From the IMG/VR virus record IMGVR_UViG_3300021091_004087, positions 1 to 20,486 of that record: a DNA stretch of 20,486 nucleotides; one strand, 5' to 3'. The translations under genes and the position numbers were made by a program. Below the pieces are notes generated by a model. It did not search any database and was not told the origin of the DNA. It saw only the letters and a program-made list of their open reading frames with translations. The stretch is from a virus. Below, one piece after another: positions 14,003 to 20,354 of the stretch (the first letter of the stretch is position 1; each line of letters opens with the position of its first letter).

Positions 14003-14754
14003 TGGCAGAATTTTCTATATGTATCCCTACTTATGAATATAGTGGTAATGGAGTTAAATATTTAAAAAAAATATTTGATACTCTTGGAAGTCAAACTTTT
14101 GATGATTTTAATATTGTAATTTCAGATCATAGTAAAAATAATGAAATCTATCACTTTTGTGAAGTTAGTAGCAATGAATTTGAAATAATATATGTAAAAA
14201 ATGAAAATGGTGTTGGTAAATTGGGACCCAACACTAACTGTGCCTTAGAATTTGCTACTGGTAGAATTATTAAACTCATCTATCAAGATGATTTTTTCTT
14301 TGACAATCGAGCATTGGAAAAAATTAAAAATGCTTTTGATGTTTCTGATAAGAAATGGTTAATGAATGGATTTATTCATACTGAAGATGAAGTAAATTTT
14401 TTCCGTCCTTTGATTCCTAGATGGACTGATATGCTTTTGGAAGGTAGAAATCTTATGGGAAATCCATCTGCGTTTTCTATTCTTAATGAATGTAAACTAT
14501 ATACTGATGAAAATTTAAATCTTTTAATAGACACTGAATTTTATCATAGACTTAGGTGTGAATATGGTATGCCTTATATTGTGGATGATATACTAACTGC
14601 TAATAGGGAACATCCTAATCGTATGAGTAGTGGTGGAATTCAATATGATATGCAAATTAATCATCCAGAGGGTGGTTGGTTGGTCAATAGAAATGAATAC
14701 GAGTATGTGATTCAAAAGCATAAAAATAATAGGAAGTATCCAGATGAAAATTGA
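14002..14754 (+). CDS. Glycosyltransferase family 2
   Basis: I start this 250-aa protein at ATG 14002, which overlaps the previous stop as TAATG. It opens FSICIPTYEYSGNGVKYLKK, and then has FNIVISDHSKNN and GKLGPNTNCALEFATGRIIKLIYQDDFFF, where QDD is the GT2 metal site. A possible acceptor-region aspartate lies in LLIDTEFYHRL. It is a soluble GT-A enzyme of the surface-sugar operon; linkage and sugar cannot be inferred. Confidence 0.8.
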   Translation: MAEFSICIPTYEYSGNGVKYLKKIFDTLGSQTFDDFNIVISDHSKNNEIYHFCEVSSNEFEIIYVKNENGVGKLGPNTNCALEFATGRIIKLIYQDDFFFDNRALEKIKNAFDVSDKKWLMNGFIHTEDEVNFFRPLIPRWTDMLLEGRNLMGNPSAFSILNECKLYTDENLNLLIDTEFYHRLRCEYGMPYIVDDILTANREHPNRMSSGGIQYDMQINHPEGGWLVNRNEYEYVIQKHKNNRKYPDEN

Positions 14755-15571
14755 TTTTAAAGATGCAACTTTTATAATTCCAATAAGAATTGAATCTGAT
14801 GATAGACTTCGAAATGTAATTACTACATTATGTTTTTTAGCATCTAATTTTGATACAAAGATTATCGTTCATGAAGTAGATAATGAATCAATTTTTAAAA
14901 GAGATGCTTTACCACAAATAAAAGAATATCTTGAGGATGATATTTCATTTCTTAATCATATATTTGAACCATCTGATTCACTTTCATTTCATAGACAAAG
15001 AGTTTTGAATGATATGCTAATGATGACAGATACTTCTGTAGTCATTAATTATGATTGTGACATTTTACTTCCCATAGAATCTTATGTGACTGCATATAAT
15101 CTACTTCTAAGTAAAGAATCTGAAGTAGTTTATCCTTATGGCGATGGTGATTATCAAAAACAAATATTTGCAGACGATGAACTTGTATCTGATTTTTTAA
15201 ATAATAATTTTGATTTTAAAATTTTAGAAAAAAAATCAAAAACGTACATGTCCAAGTATGGGTTTGTTCAATTTTTTAATCGCCAAGTTTATATTGACGG
15301 TGGAATGGAAAATGAAAATTTTGTTGCTTATGCTCCAGAAGATGTAGAAAGATTTTACAGATTCACAACTTTGGGTTATAATGTATCTAGAGTTGAGTCA
15401 CTAGTTTATCATTTAGAACATAAGAGAACCGAGAACTCTTGGTTTAATAATCCTTATATGAAATCTAATAATGATGAATGGGAAAAAATTAAAAAAATGA
15501 AATTTGAAGAATTAAAAAGATATATTTTAAATCAAAATTATTATAAGAACCGCATTTATGGACAAAAATAA
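14744..15571 (+). CDS. GT2/GT27-like glycosyltransferase
   Basis: This 275-aa protein has a GT-A opening FKDATFIIPIRIESDDRLRN, the DxD-like VVINYDCDILLP (about residues 98-109), and a C-terminal VAYAPEDVERFYRFTTLGYNVSR region in which GxxxEDxExxxR-like spacing matches the catalytic half of chondroitin-synthase and galactosyltransferase domains. YHLEHKR follows, with the metal-binding histidine. It overlaps the genes on both sides by 11-14 nt. Confidence 0.75.
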   Translation: MKIDFKDATFIIPIRIESDDRLRNVITTLCFLASNFDTKIIVHEVDNESIFKRDALPQIKEYLEDDISFLNHIFEPSDSLSFHRQRVLNDMLMMTDTSVVINYDCDILLPIESYVTAYNLLLSKESEVVYPYGDGDYQKQIFADDELVSDFLNNNFDFKILEKKSKTYMSKYGFVQFFNRQVYIDGGMENENFVAYAPEDVERFYRFTTLGYNVSRVESLVYHLEHKRTENSWFNNPYMKSNNDEWEKIKKMKFEELKRYILNQNYYKNRIYGQK

Positions 15572-16343
15572 ATCAGCATATAAACTTAAAAACATTGCTC
15601 CCATATATTATCTTAATCTGGATGGTCAACCAGAACGTAAGGAATATATGGAAGAGCAGTTTAAGTATTGGGAAATTGAAAATTATACTCGTATCTCTGC
15701 TTATGATGGTCGTGAAGATGACTTAAGTGACATCATCAAAGGTCGTTATCCAGAGACAATGACTTCTGGTGAGATTGGATGCACTACTTCACATCTCAAA
15801 GCAATTAAGCATTGGTATGAAACATCTGATTCTCCTTATGCGATTATTATGGAGGATGATGTAGATCTTCAAATTGTAAGGTTTTGGAATTTTACATGGG
15901 CAGATTTTGCATCCAAGATTCCTTATGATTGGGATGTGATTCAGTTAGCAATTATTTGCACAGGTAATCTTCATGTAAAACTTCATAAGCGGTTTATTAA
16001 TGACTTTTCAACCGCTGCTTATATGATTACTCGTCATCATGCAGAAAAACTTTTGAGACTTCATGTTCGTGGTGATAAGTATAAGTTAGATCAAGAAGTT
16101 AAACCAAGACCTGTTGCTGATGATTTGATTTATAATTCTGGAAATACTTTTTCAATTCCTCTTTTTCTTTATCGTATTGCTTTAGGTTCTTCTATTCATC
16201 CTGAACATGTGGATGTGTTTCATCGAGCAAGTCATGATGGTTTACTAAATTTTTGGCAACAACAAGGATGTCAAATGGAAATTAAAGACTTAATGAATTA
16301 TGATCCTTATCTTGGGCGGGTTACTGAAGCATCTCAACAATAG
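15558..16343 (+). CDS. Glycosyltransferase family 25
   Basis: This 261-aa protein has the GT25 hallmarks: IYYLNLDGQPERKEYMEEQF (16-35), SGEIGCTTSHLKAI (70-83) and AIIMEDDVDL (95-104) with the EDD metal site. GT25 includes lipooligosaccharide galactosyltransferases. Its codon choice looks less A+T-rich than the preceding genes, more like the phage core. GT25 genes are frequent in T4-like cyanophages, so this may be a resident gene beside which the cluster was added. A terminator follows 33 nt after its stop. Confidence 0.85.
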   Translation: MDKNKSAYKLKNIAPIYYLNLDGQPERKEYMEEQFKYWEIENYTRISAYDGREDDLSDIIKGRYPETMTSGEIGCTTSHLKAIKHWYETSDSPYAIIMEDDVDLQIVRFWNFTWADFASKIPYDWDVIQLAIICTGNLHVKLHKRFINDFSTAAYMITRHHAEKLLRLHVRGDKYKLDQEVKPRPVADDLIYNSGNTFSIPLFLYRIALGSSIHPEHVDVFHRASHDGLLNFWQQQGCQMEIKDLMNYDPYLGRVTEASQQ

Positions 16344-16376
16344 TACGCATTTATACTCATGTTTTCATATTCACAC

Positions 16377-16405
16377 AAAGGGGTCTTGACACCCCTTTCT
16401 TTTTG
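16377..16405 (+). terminator. Rho-independent terminator of the sugar cluster
   Basis: AAAGGGGT (16377-16384) and ACCCCTTT (16391-16398) form an 8-bp stem with a 6-nt loop CTTGAC, followed by CTTTTTG. It ends the long sugar transcript. Its loop and right arm also contain the -35 box of the next promoter. Confidence 0.8.
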
Positions 16406-16414
16406 CTATATAAT
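16386..16414 (+). promoter_or_regulatory. Consensus early promoter for hli
   Basis: TTGACA (16386-16391), a 17-bp spacer and TATAAT (16409-16414) form an exact sigma70-type promoter. The start site near 16421 gives a 20-nt leader to hli. The -35 box lies within the terminator hairpin of the upstream unit. Confidence 0.88.
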
Positions 16415-16440
16415 TCTGTTGTAAATCTTTACAAAAGATA

Positions 16441-16650
16441 ATGACTGTTACCAAAAATGAGTTCGGGCAAATGAATATGTTTGCTAAAGAACCATCGATG
16501 TATATGACCAAGGAAGACCTTGAGCGTTACGGCATCGAACCTTATGCTGAGAAAGCGGAGCGTTTAAACGGACGTACTGCGATGATGGGATTTTTGGCAG
16601 CAATTATTTCATATGCATTGACAGGAAAACTTTTCTTCGGCATTATTTGA
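16441..16650 (+). CDS. hli: High-light-inducible protein
   Basis: This 69-aa protein has a polar N-terminal extension and a single membrane helix with the chlorophyll-binding signature AEKAERLNGRTAMMGF (residues 36-51; Glu40, Asn43, Arg45), followed by AAIISYALTGKLFFG. Hlips bind chlorophyll and carotenoid near photosystem II assembly intermediates and protect against excess light. Phage copies are thought to keep host photosynthesis running during infection. It has its own consensus early promoter. Confidence 0.95.
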   Translation: MTVTKNEFGQMNMFAKEPSMYMTKEDLERYGIEPYAEKAERLNGRTAMMGFLAAIISYALTGKLFFGII

Positions 16651-16657
16651 GTTTTTA

Positions 16658-16712
16658 ATTTCATATACCATACATTATAAATAATATAAAATATATGTGT
16701 GGTATATGAAAT
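16658..16712 (+). promoter_or_regulatory. Late promoter in loop of start-hiding hairpin (HNH 3)
   Basis: The arms 16658-16675 (ATTTCATATACCATACAT) and 16695-16712 (ATGTGTGGTATATGAAAT) pair over 18 bp with one T-G wobble. The 19-nt loop (16676-16694) starts with an exact TATAAATA late promoter (16676-16683). The right arm contains the start codon ATG 16706. RNA from the hli early promoter should sequester the start; late RNA from about 16689-16690 contains only the right arm. Confidence 0.8.
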
Positions 16713-17206
16713 CTCTTTACAACATCGGTGATAAAATACACCGACTTACTATCAAAGGAAAAACAGTTTGCACTACTCCAAGTGGAAGAAATCGTTCTCA
16801 TTATATTTGTGAATGTGAGTGTGGAAATGAAGTGAAGGTTGAGGGATATAACCTCAATAATGGTCGTTATAAATCCTGTGGATGTAAAAGAGCATCTGCT
16901 GGTGGAATATCAAACACAAAAAAATATAGAATGTGGAAATCTGCACAAGAGCGTGCTATTAAAAAAGGATTAGAATTTTCTATACGAGTGGAAGATATTA
17001 AAATACCAAAAACTTGCCCTTTATTGAACATAACACTTATTGAAGGTGATAGAGAATGTACTCCTTCACTTGATAGAATTGATAGTAAAAAAGGATATAC
17101 TCCAGACAATGTGTGGGTTATATCTCATAGAGCAAACCAAATAAAAAATGATGCTACACTTGAAGAATTAAAACTTATAACAGAAAACCTATCAAAAATA
17201 ACTTGA
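16706..17206 (+). CDS. HNH-like homing endonuclease (third copy)
   Basis: This protein is 166 aa from ATG 16706; a GTG at 16697 would add three residues. The N-terminal zinc module is YICECECGNEVKVEGYNLN (Cys35, Cys37, Cys39) with SCGC (Cys58, Cys60), a pattern common in phage homing proteins. The nuclease-like part is SLDRIDSKKGYTPDNVWVIS with Asp123 and Asp126, Asn135, then HRANQIKND (His141, Asn144, Lys147); the usual DHID is DRID here. It lies between hli and the ferredoxin genes without obvious intron sequence, so it is likely free-standing. Confidence 0.75.
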   Translation: MKSLYNIGDKIHRLTIKGKTVCTTPSGRNRSHYICECECGNEVKVEGYNLNNGRYKSCGCKRASAGGISNTKKYRMWKSAQERAIKKGLEFSIRVEDIKIPKTCPLLNITLIEGDRECTPSLDRIDSKKGYTPDNVWVISHRANQIKNDATLEELKLITENLSKIT

Positions 17207-17208
17207 CA

Positions 17209-17295
17209 ATGACCGAACTTTTCTTTACAATGACAAGCGTTGCCTTCTTTGTTCTATTGGCAGCATCCGTAGAAAAAATTTGCGAAACTTACTGA
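17209..17295 (+). CDS. 28-aa single-pass membrane peptide
   Basis: The frame opens 2 nt after the HNH stop and ends 6 nt before the ferredoxin ATG. The product has a hydrophobic helix (about residues 4-21, LFFTMTSVAFFVLLAASV) and an ending EKICETY. Its size and topology resemble small photosystem or cytochrome b6f subunits, but the sequence does not match one I recognise. It is supported by its snug fit in a photosynthesis/redox operon. Confidence 0.45.
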   Translation: MTELFFTMTSVAFFVLLAASVEKICETY

Positions 17296-17301
17296 AATTT
17301 T

Positions 17302-17592
17302 ATGACTTTCAACGTTACACTTCAAACTCCTGATGGTACTGAAACCACCATTCAATGTGCTCCTGATCAATATATTCTTGAAGCAGCAGAAGAGGCAGGT
17401 GTTGACCTTCCTTCTTCGTGTAAAGCAGGTGCTTGTTCTGCTTGTGCAGGAAAACTCATCTCTGGTACCGTAGATAATGAGGAACAATCATTCTTGGATG
17501 ATGACCAACTCGCTGAAGGTTGGGTGCTGACTTGTGTAGCATATCCCACTAGCGATTGTGTGATTCTTACTGAACAAGAGGAAAACCTGTGA
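17302..17592 (+). CDS. petF: Plant-type [2Fe-2S] ferredoxin
   Basis: This 96-aa protein has the canonical cluster spacing Cys40-X4-Cys45-X2-Cys48-X29-Cys78 ([14 protein letters not shown] ... LTCVAYP). The length is normal. It carries electrons from photosystem I to acceptors such as FNR or bilin reductases, and phage copies can supply phage-directed reductases. It begins an overlapping run of genes (TGATG with the next). It could in principle feed the RfbH-like Fe-S enzyme of the sugar cluster, but that is speculation. Confidence 0.95.
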   Translation: MTFNVTLQTPDGTETTIQCAPDQYILEAAEEAGVDLPSSCKAGACSACAGKLISGTVDNEEQSFLDDDQLAEGWVLTCVAYPTSDCVILTEQEENL

Positions 17593-17999
17593 TGATTAAT
17601 AATATTCTTCTTGCTGCTGCCGTAGCAATTCCTGTTACTCCTCTTTGTGCTCCAATTCTTGCTGGAGAGGTTACTTCTCCAAAACCAGTTGTAGTAGCAT
17701 CTGTTCCAACCGCTGGTACATTTAGTGCTCTTAGTTCTGGAGGATCTAATCCTCCTTCAATGTCTCTTGGTGTTCGTTCCACTCCAAATAACATTGCTTG
17801 TCGGAATACTGCTCGTTCTAAGTTTTTTGAACTTGGTGCTCGTGATATGTCTGATAGCAATAATAATTCACAGTGGGCAACAGTTGGTAATATGAAAGTG
17901 CTTGTCTGGTGTCGTGATACTCAAGCAATCATCTCTGTTGCTGGAGATAATTATGACTCTGTAACAGAAGTTCGTGATGTTCTCGGAAAGGCATTCTGA
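17592..17999 (+). CDS. Hypothetical protein with N-terminal hydrophobic segment
   Basis: I start at ATG 17592, which overlaps the ferredoxin stop as TGATG, giving 135 aa. Residues 3-22 (NNILLAAAVAIPVTPLCAPI) look like a signal peptide or membrane anchor, followed by a Ser/Pro/Val-rich linker and a folded C-terminal part with two cysteines (NIACRNTARSK and VLVWCRDTQ). It may be exported or membrane-tethered. The ATG also couples to the next gene by TGATG at the 3' end. No family is recognised. Confidence 0.65.
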   Translation: MINNILLAAAVAIPVTPLCAPILAGEVTSPKPVVVASVPTAGTFSALSSGGSNPPSMSLGVRSTPNNIACRNTARSKFFELGARDMSDSNNNSQWATVGNMKVLVWCRDTQAIISVAGDNYDSVTEVRDVLGKAF

Positions 18000-18256
18000 T
18001 GAGTGCTGATATGCTTGGGCAATTTGCAATTGCTCTTGAAACTCTTGGATGGGATAAAGACGATGAAATCTCAGTTGAAATTGGTGGTGTAGCAGTTACA
18101 GGAACTTCTACTAGTCCAAATGCAAATCCTAAATGGGCAAAACCTTTTGGAACAGTCACTTATCAAAACGACGCTTTCATCGTAATTAAAAATAAATCAA
18201 GGAACCCAGTTGTTCCTTCACAACCAAATCCTGAACTTAAACAAAAACACTCTTAA
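17999..18256 (+). CDS. 85-aa hypothetical protein
   Basis: This 85-aa soluble protein begins MSADMLGQFAIALETLGWDKDD and has an EISVEIGGVAVTG strand pair, a short Asn/Ser-rich middle and a Pro/Gln/Lys-rich tail. It is translationally coupled to the upstream gene (TGATG). Position between ferredoxin and hli suggests a photosynthesis- or stress-related role, but nothing in the sequence shows it. Confidence 0.65.
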   Translation: MSADMLGQFAIALETLGWDKDDEISVEIGGVAVTGTSTSPNANPKWAKPFGTVTYQNDAFIVIKNKSRNPVVPSQPNPELKQKHS

Positions 18257-18267
18257 GGAGAAAAACA

Positions 18268-18387
18268 ATGAACAAAATTTTTACTGAACGTGCTGAGCGT
18301 ATTAATGGTTGGGCGGCGATGATTGGGGTTATTTCCGCTATCGGTTCTTATGCTGTGACTGGGCAAATTATTCCTGGCGTATTCTGA
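18268..18387 (+). CDS. hli: Short high-light-inducible protein
   Basis: The gene encodes only 39 aa: MNKIFTERAERINGWAAMIG then VISAIGSYAVTGQIIPGVF. It is almost only the Hlip helix. The chlorophyll-binding ExxNxR motif is ERINGW, with Trp15 where Arg is usual; NGW and the TGQIIPG ending occur in short marine and phage Hlips. AAGGAG (18255-18260) is a strong ribosome-binding site 7 nt before the ATG. The TGA overlaps a possible upstream ATG of the peroxiredoxin gene. Confidence 0.92.
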   Translation: MNKIFTERAERINGWAAMIGVISAIGSYAVTGQIIPGVF

Positions 18388-18398
18388 TGGAGGTTAAA

Positions 18399-18926
18399 AT
18401 GCGTAAAGAACAATACCAAATTCCTCAGGTTGAATTTGTATTTCGTGAGTCTGGTGAATTTGTAACCCGTACTTCGTCTGAACTTTTCGATGGAAAGCGT
18501 GTGGTCATTTTTAGTCTCCCTGGTGCTTTCACTCCTACTTGCAGTGCCTATCAGTTACCTGGATTCGAAGAGAAATACGACGACTTTATTGGTAGTGGCA
18601 TCGACGCTATTTACTGCATCTCTGTTAATGATGGGTTTGTGATGAATGCCTGGGCACAAGACCAAAACATCGAAAAGGTAAAACTTATTCCAGACGGAAA
18701 TGCATATTTCACACGTTCTATGGGTATGCTCGTCACTAAGTCTAACCTTGGTTTCGGTGATCGCTCTTGGCGTTATGCTGCGGTCGTGGATAACGGAATC
18801 ATCGAAAAACTATTCGTTGAGGAGGGGCAACGGGACAATGCCGACACCGACCCTTACGAAGCGACTACTCCAGAAGTGGTTCTCGATTATGTGACTTCTA
18901 CCGTTAAAGTTGGTACTACTGTCTGA
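18399..18926 (+). CDS. Peroxiredoxin (Prx5/PrxII type)
   Basis: I choose ATG 18399 because GGAGG (18389-18393) lies 5 nt upstream; this gives 175 aa. ATG 18387 would add four residues. The peroxidatic site is PGAFTPTCSAYQLPG with Cys48, Thr45 and Pro41, and IYCISVNDGFVMNAW (71-85) is typical of the Prx5 subgroup. A conserved Arg lies in DRSWRYAAVVDNG. It reduces peroxides using a thioredoxin- or glutaredoxin-type donor. With the neighbouring hli, ferredoxin and dps it suggests a phage oxidative-stress set. Confidence 0.9.
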   Translation: MRKEQYQIPQVEFVFRESGEFVTRTSSELFDGKRVVIFSLPGAFTPTCSAYQLPGFEEKYDDFIGSGIDAIYCISVNDGFVMNAWAQDQNIEKVKLIPDGNAYFTRSMGMLVTKSNLGFGDRSWRYAAVVDNGIIEKLFVEEGQRDNADTDPYEATTPEVVLDYVTSTVKVGTTV

Positions 18927-18947
18927 TATAACACTTAATATATCTTT

Positions 18948-18979
18948 ACTCTGCTTCTAAATAAGAGGCAGAGTTTTTT
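18948..18979 (+). terminator. Strong rho-independent terminator
   Basis: ACTCTGCTTCT (18948-18958) and AGAGGCAGAGT (18964-18974) form an 11-bp stem with one T-G wobble and a 5-nt loop, followed by six T. It closes the hli-ferredoxin-peroxiredoxin unit. Confidence 0.9.
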
Positions 18980-18985
18980 AGTATC

Positions 18986-19150
18986 ATGCCAAGAGGACAA
19001 TTGACTAAAGATATCATAAGATGTGAGGTTCTCAAAATAAAAGCAGAATTAGATAAAGAGTGGATGAATAAATCTGGATATGATCCAAAATGGTTGGCAC
19101 ATCAGTATCTCAACAAGGTCCTGGACAAAATCGAGGAATACAGGGCTTGA
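18986..19150 (+). CDS. 54-aa hypothetical protein
   Basis: The frame from ATG 18986 to TGA 19148-19150 encodes 54 aa (MPRGQLTKDIIRCEVLKIKA ... LAHQYLNKVLDKIEEYRA). It is a highly charged, helical, basic/acidic protein without a known domain. The ATG is only 7 nt after the terminator T tract, so a transcript must read through or start within it; no promoter is clear. The psbA -35 box overlaps its stop codon. Confidence 0.6.
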   Translation: MPRGQLTKDIIRCEVLKIKAELDKEWMNKSGYDPKWLAHQYLNKVLDKIEEYRA

Positions 19151-19180
19151 CAGGCGTGGCAGACCGTAGTATGATAAATA
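19147..19180 (+). promoter_or_regulatory. Composite early/late promoter of psbA
   Basis: TTGACA (19147-19152), a 17-bp spacer and TATGAT (19170-19175) form a good sigma70-type promoter. GATAAATA (19173-19180), matching the NATAAATA form of T4-like late promoters, overlaps the -10 box. Both would start RNA at nearly the same place, around 19182-19187, giving a leader of about 160 nt to psbA. Confidence 0.65.
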
Positions 19181-19181
19181 G

Positions 19182-19346
19182 GTAAACAAATGTTACGGAT
19201 TCCTGACAATTCGTTACATTGTTCCTCTTTCTAACCGAGACCTATGGGGAGGTAAAACACAGTCTCTCATACCCACACTGGAGGGTGGTGTGGGATATAA
19301 TGTATTCGTTCAGTTCCCCCTGAGCACTACTTACCCTTTAACGAAA
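19182..19346 (+). promoter_or_regulatory. Structured psbA leader
   Basis: The leader of about 165 nt holds two predicted elements: GAGAC (19237-19241) with GTCTC (19262-19266), or the competing ACCT/AGGT (19240-19243/19250-19253), and a stable hairpin CCCACAC (19272-19278) with GTGTGGG (19288-19294). No good Shine-Dalgarno sequence precedes ATG 19347. PhotoRC-type RNA motifs are known upstream of psbA in cyanobacteria and their phages; membership of this leader would need a covariance-model search. Confidence 0.45.
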
Positions 19347-20354
19347 ATGACTGCTTCTATTGCACAACGCAATTCTACTAACCCATGGGAATCTTTTTGC
19401 CAGTGGGTTACTTCTACCGACAACCGACTTTATGTGGGGTGGTTCGGTGTTCTGATGATTCCTTGTCTGCTTGCTGCTACGACTTGCTTCATCATCGCCT
19501 TCATCGGTGCTCCCCCTGTGGACATTGATGGTATTCGTGAACCCGTTGCTGGTTCACTCATGTACGGAAATAACATCATCTCTGGTGCTGTTGTTCCTAG
19601 TTCCAATGCTATTGGACTGCACTTTTACCCAATCTGGGAAGCCGCTTCACTTGATGAGTGGCTATATAATGGTGGACCATTTCAATTGGTCGTCTTCCAC
19701 TTTCTGATTGGTATCTATGCCTACATGGGTCGTGAATGGGAACTTTCTTACCGACTTGGTATGCGTCCTTGGATTTGTGTTGCCTACTCAGCACCCGTTG
19801 CTGCTGCTTCTGCAGTGTTCCTTGTATATCCCTTTGGGCAAGGTTCCTTCTCTGACGCCATGCCTCTTGGAATTTCAGGTACATTTAACTACATGCTTGT
19901 TTTCCAGGCGGAACATAATATCCTCATGCACCCCTTCCATATGCTTGGGGTGGCTGGTGTATTTGGCGGTTCTCTTTTCTCTGCTATGCATGGATCTCTG
20001 GTCACAAGTTCGCTCGTTCGTGAAACCACAGAAGTAGAATCGCAAAACTACGGTTACAAGTTTGGTCAAGAAGAAGAAACTTACAACATTGTTGCTGCTC
20101 ATGGTTATTTTGGTCGTCTGATCTTTCAATATGCTTCGTTCAACAACTCTCGTTCGCTACACTTTTTCCTTGCTGCTTGGCCTGTTGTCGGTATCTGGTT
20201 TGCTGCCCTGGGCGTTAGCACAATGGCATTCAACCTCAACGGTTTCAACTTCAACCAGTCCCTGCTGTCTTCTGACGGTCGTGTAATTAACACTTGGGCT
20301 GATATTCTTAACCGAGCAAATCTTGGTTTTGAGGTTATGCATGAACGGAACGCT
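19347..20354 (+). CDS. psbA: Photosystem II D1 protein, exon 1 (3' end outside window)
   Basis: This is D1, the photosystem II reaction-centre protein that carries P680, pheophytin, QB and most manganese-cluster ligands. The start [17 protein letters not shown] aligns with the normal N-terminus. Recognisable stretches include [51 protein letters not shown] and [22 protein letters not shown]. Exon 1 is exactly 336 codons and ends at Ala336, the residue before His337. Reading on gives RFVGVLA and TAG at 20376-20378, which lacks His337, Asp342 and the normal C-terminus; that extension is intron sequence. Phage D1 replaces fast-turning-over host D1 during infection. Confidence 0.93.

Noticed and set aside
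18309-18398. Peroxiredoxin extended 30 residues upstream
   Set aside because: This part is the short hli gene read in another frame. GGAGG before ATG 18399 fits the normal peroxiredoxin start.
19290-19346. Longer psbA start at GTG 19290
   Set aside because: The added 19 residues do not resemble D1, and [17 protein letters not shown] aligns with the true N-terminus; this stretch is the hairpin-bearing leader.
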